Positions 63,336 to 64,000 of a stretch of 64,000 nucleotides of DNA are shown in pieces. This DNA is from JBGLNJ01 sp041300525 (lineage in GTDB: Bacteria; Chloroflexota; Anaerolineae; Fen-1058). Location of the stretch: assembly GCA_041300525.1 (NCBI GenBank), contig JBGLNJ010000001.1:4836001-4900000 (forward strand). Direction: 5' to 3'. Made by a program: the position numbers and the translations under genes. The notes under the pieces were generated by a model. The model was not told the DNA's origin and ran no database searches. It was given only the letters and a program-made list of their open reading frames with translations. Each line of letters begins with the position of its first letter. The first letter of the stretch is position 1.

Positions 63336-63862
63336 ATGCGAGGAAAGCACAAAAAAACCGCCAATAACGGCGCGGGCCAACGCCTCTCGGTGACAGTCTG
63401 GCAGAGCGGCGCAAGCATCACCTCGCGATATGTGGTAGACTCGGCCCGTCAGGGCGCGGTGCTGGCCGCCACTGCCAACAGCCAGACAACGTTCTACCTG
63501 TATGGCCTGGGCGTGATCGCCGAACAGACCTCGATCTGGGCGTATTACCTCAAGGACGGCCAGAACACCGTGCGGCAGATGACGGACGGAGCGGCGGTCG
63601 TCACGCTCGCGCGGACGTATGACCCGTTCGGGCAGGTGTTGGCTCAAGCGGGGAGTGGCAACCTGACCTGGGGTTATTGGGGTGGGCTGCTCGACGCGGC
63701 GACGGGGCTGGTCTATGTCGGCAACAGGCAATACTATGACCCAGTGACGGGGCGGTTCCTTTCGCCTTCGGGTCGTGGGCGGAATCTGTACGTGCCCACC
63801 AGTCGGGGCGATCCCCTGGGCGCGGCGCTGGGACCGGTGGCGTTGATCGCGTTAGGCCTTGC
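63336..63862 (+). pseudogene. Rhs/YD-repeat core fragment
   Basis: The reading from 63336 runs VTVWQSGASITSRYVVDSAR, TTFYLYGLGVIAEQTSIWAY, YLKDGQNTVRQMTD, ARTYDPFGQVLAQAGSGNLT and the hallmark GGLLDAATGLVYVGNRQYYD, PVTGRFLSP. These are the last YD repeats and the RHS-associated core, after which a variable toxin or effector tip normally follows. Here the sequence breaks at about 63862 into an antisense transposase tail. The N-terminal repeats are missing as well (the first codons to about 63365 look like junction sequence). Rhs proteins are surface-exposed or secreted contact-dependent effectors. Confidence 0.82.
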
Positions 63863-63869
63863 CGAAAAA

Positions 63870-64000
63870 TTATTTTTCCACTTTGCGCGGGCTTCTACGT
63901 GGCTTGATAGTGTAGTTCCAGCGCGGCAAGACGCGATGCCGTTTCAGGTTGATTTGCGCTTTCTGTTCAGCCGTGATCTTGAGACCAGTTTCATAATCGG
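63870..64000 (-). pseudogene. ISAzo13-type transposase, C-terminal tail (runs off the window)
   Basis: The minus-strand reading DYETGLKITAEQKAQINLKR, HRVLPRWNYTIKPRRSPRKV, EK and TAA at 63872-63870 matches the C-terminal LxxHxxxxxWNYTIxPR signature of ISAzo13/Rhodopirellula-type DDE transposases. Whether the gene is complete beyond 64000 cannot be seen. It probably caused or neighbours the truncation of the Rhs gene. Confidence 0.75.

Noticed and set aside
1..64000. tRNA, rRNA or tmRNA genes
   Set aside because: No cloverleaf with a GTTCRA-type T-arm and matching acceptor, and no conserved rRNA stretch, was recognised while reading; a covariance-model scan was not possible.

Overview
The window looks like a high-GC chromosomal stretch of a Chloroflexota bacterium, most likely Anaerolineae-like. 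The support is the gene content: several GAF-rich histidine kinases, a histidine kinase whose sensor is a LacI-type periplasmic-binding fold, a MalT-like LuxR regulator with TPR repeats, PrsW, DinB proteins, a thrombospondin-type-3 repeat surface protein, an Rhs core and REP-like intergenic hairpins. This assignment rests on recalled family distributions, not on a search. No rRNA, tRNA or CRISPR array was recognised.

The dominant property is mosaicism. About thirty genes stop or start abruptly in the middle of a conserved domain and abut an unrelated gene, often on the other strand. Several junctions carry slivers of only about 65-100 bp from a third gene, for example an HtrA protease piece at 19868-19962. 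A few junctions are in frame by chance (sigma-factor N-terminus on an ornithine cyclodeaminase, transposase N-terminus on a GAF kinase, deletion inside a 7TM kinase). Insertion sequences mark only a few of the joints. Either this replicon has undergone extreme illegitimate recombination or the contig is a chimeric metagenome assembly; the sequence alone cannot decide.

Layout. 1-6670: truncated LolD-like ABC ATPase, MalT-like regulator, SCO7613-type membrane protein, PrsW protease and an S9 peptidase propeller. 6848-11080: first copy of a two-copy family that I read as a PD-(D/E)XK-like nuclease domain with a C-terminal winged helix, a truncated IS5-type transposase and a LacI-sensor/GAF histidine kinase with a good promoter. 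11445-18172: TPR membrane protein, a small conserved protein, a MITE with 10-bp target duplication, a truncated Ser/Thr kinase, a complete IS4-family element and pieces of other transposases, a codon-atypical fragment and a GNAT protein. 18173-25194: Uma2, signal peptidase I, dehydratase tail, reductive-dehalogenase-like C-terminal half, second nuclease-wHTH copy, B12-radical SAM protein and an iron-type ABC permease/ATPase pair. 25402-33944: GAF kinase, a repeat-packed intergenic region with the second MITE copy, a complete IS5-family element, a Gfo/Idh/MocA oxidoreductase, LacI and DUF362 fragments and an intact NarL-type two-component pair.

33920-36720 is a phage block (portal fused to Mu F-like protein plus small genes) inserted between truncated host genes. 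36725-44035 holds a GAF array with a duplicated 340-codon GAF pair, a tyrosine phosphatase, two DinB proteins, NUDIX, LacI and SelB fragments and a long coiled-coil protein. 44202-52232 holds a glycosyltransferase fragment, a lower-GC foreign piece with a wHTH gene, HflX, a complete penicillin acylase and an ECF sigma/anti-sigma pair. 52500-64000 holds a 7TM-PAS kinase fragment, the TSP3 protein, another GAF kinase, an aminotransferase-IclR-ornithine cyclodeaminase cluster with a palindromic operator, a DUF4405-type membrane protein with a secreted partner, and Rhs and ISAzo13-like fragments at the right edge.

The strongest candidates for something undescribed are the nuclease-wHTH pair, the 102-bp MITE, and the junction/sliver architecture itself if it proves biological.
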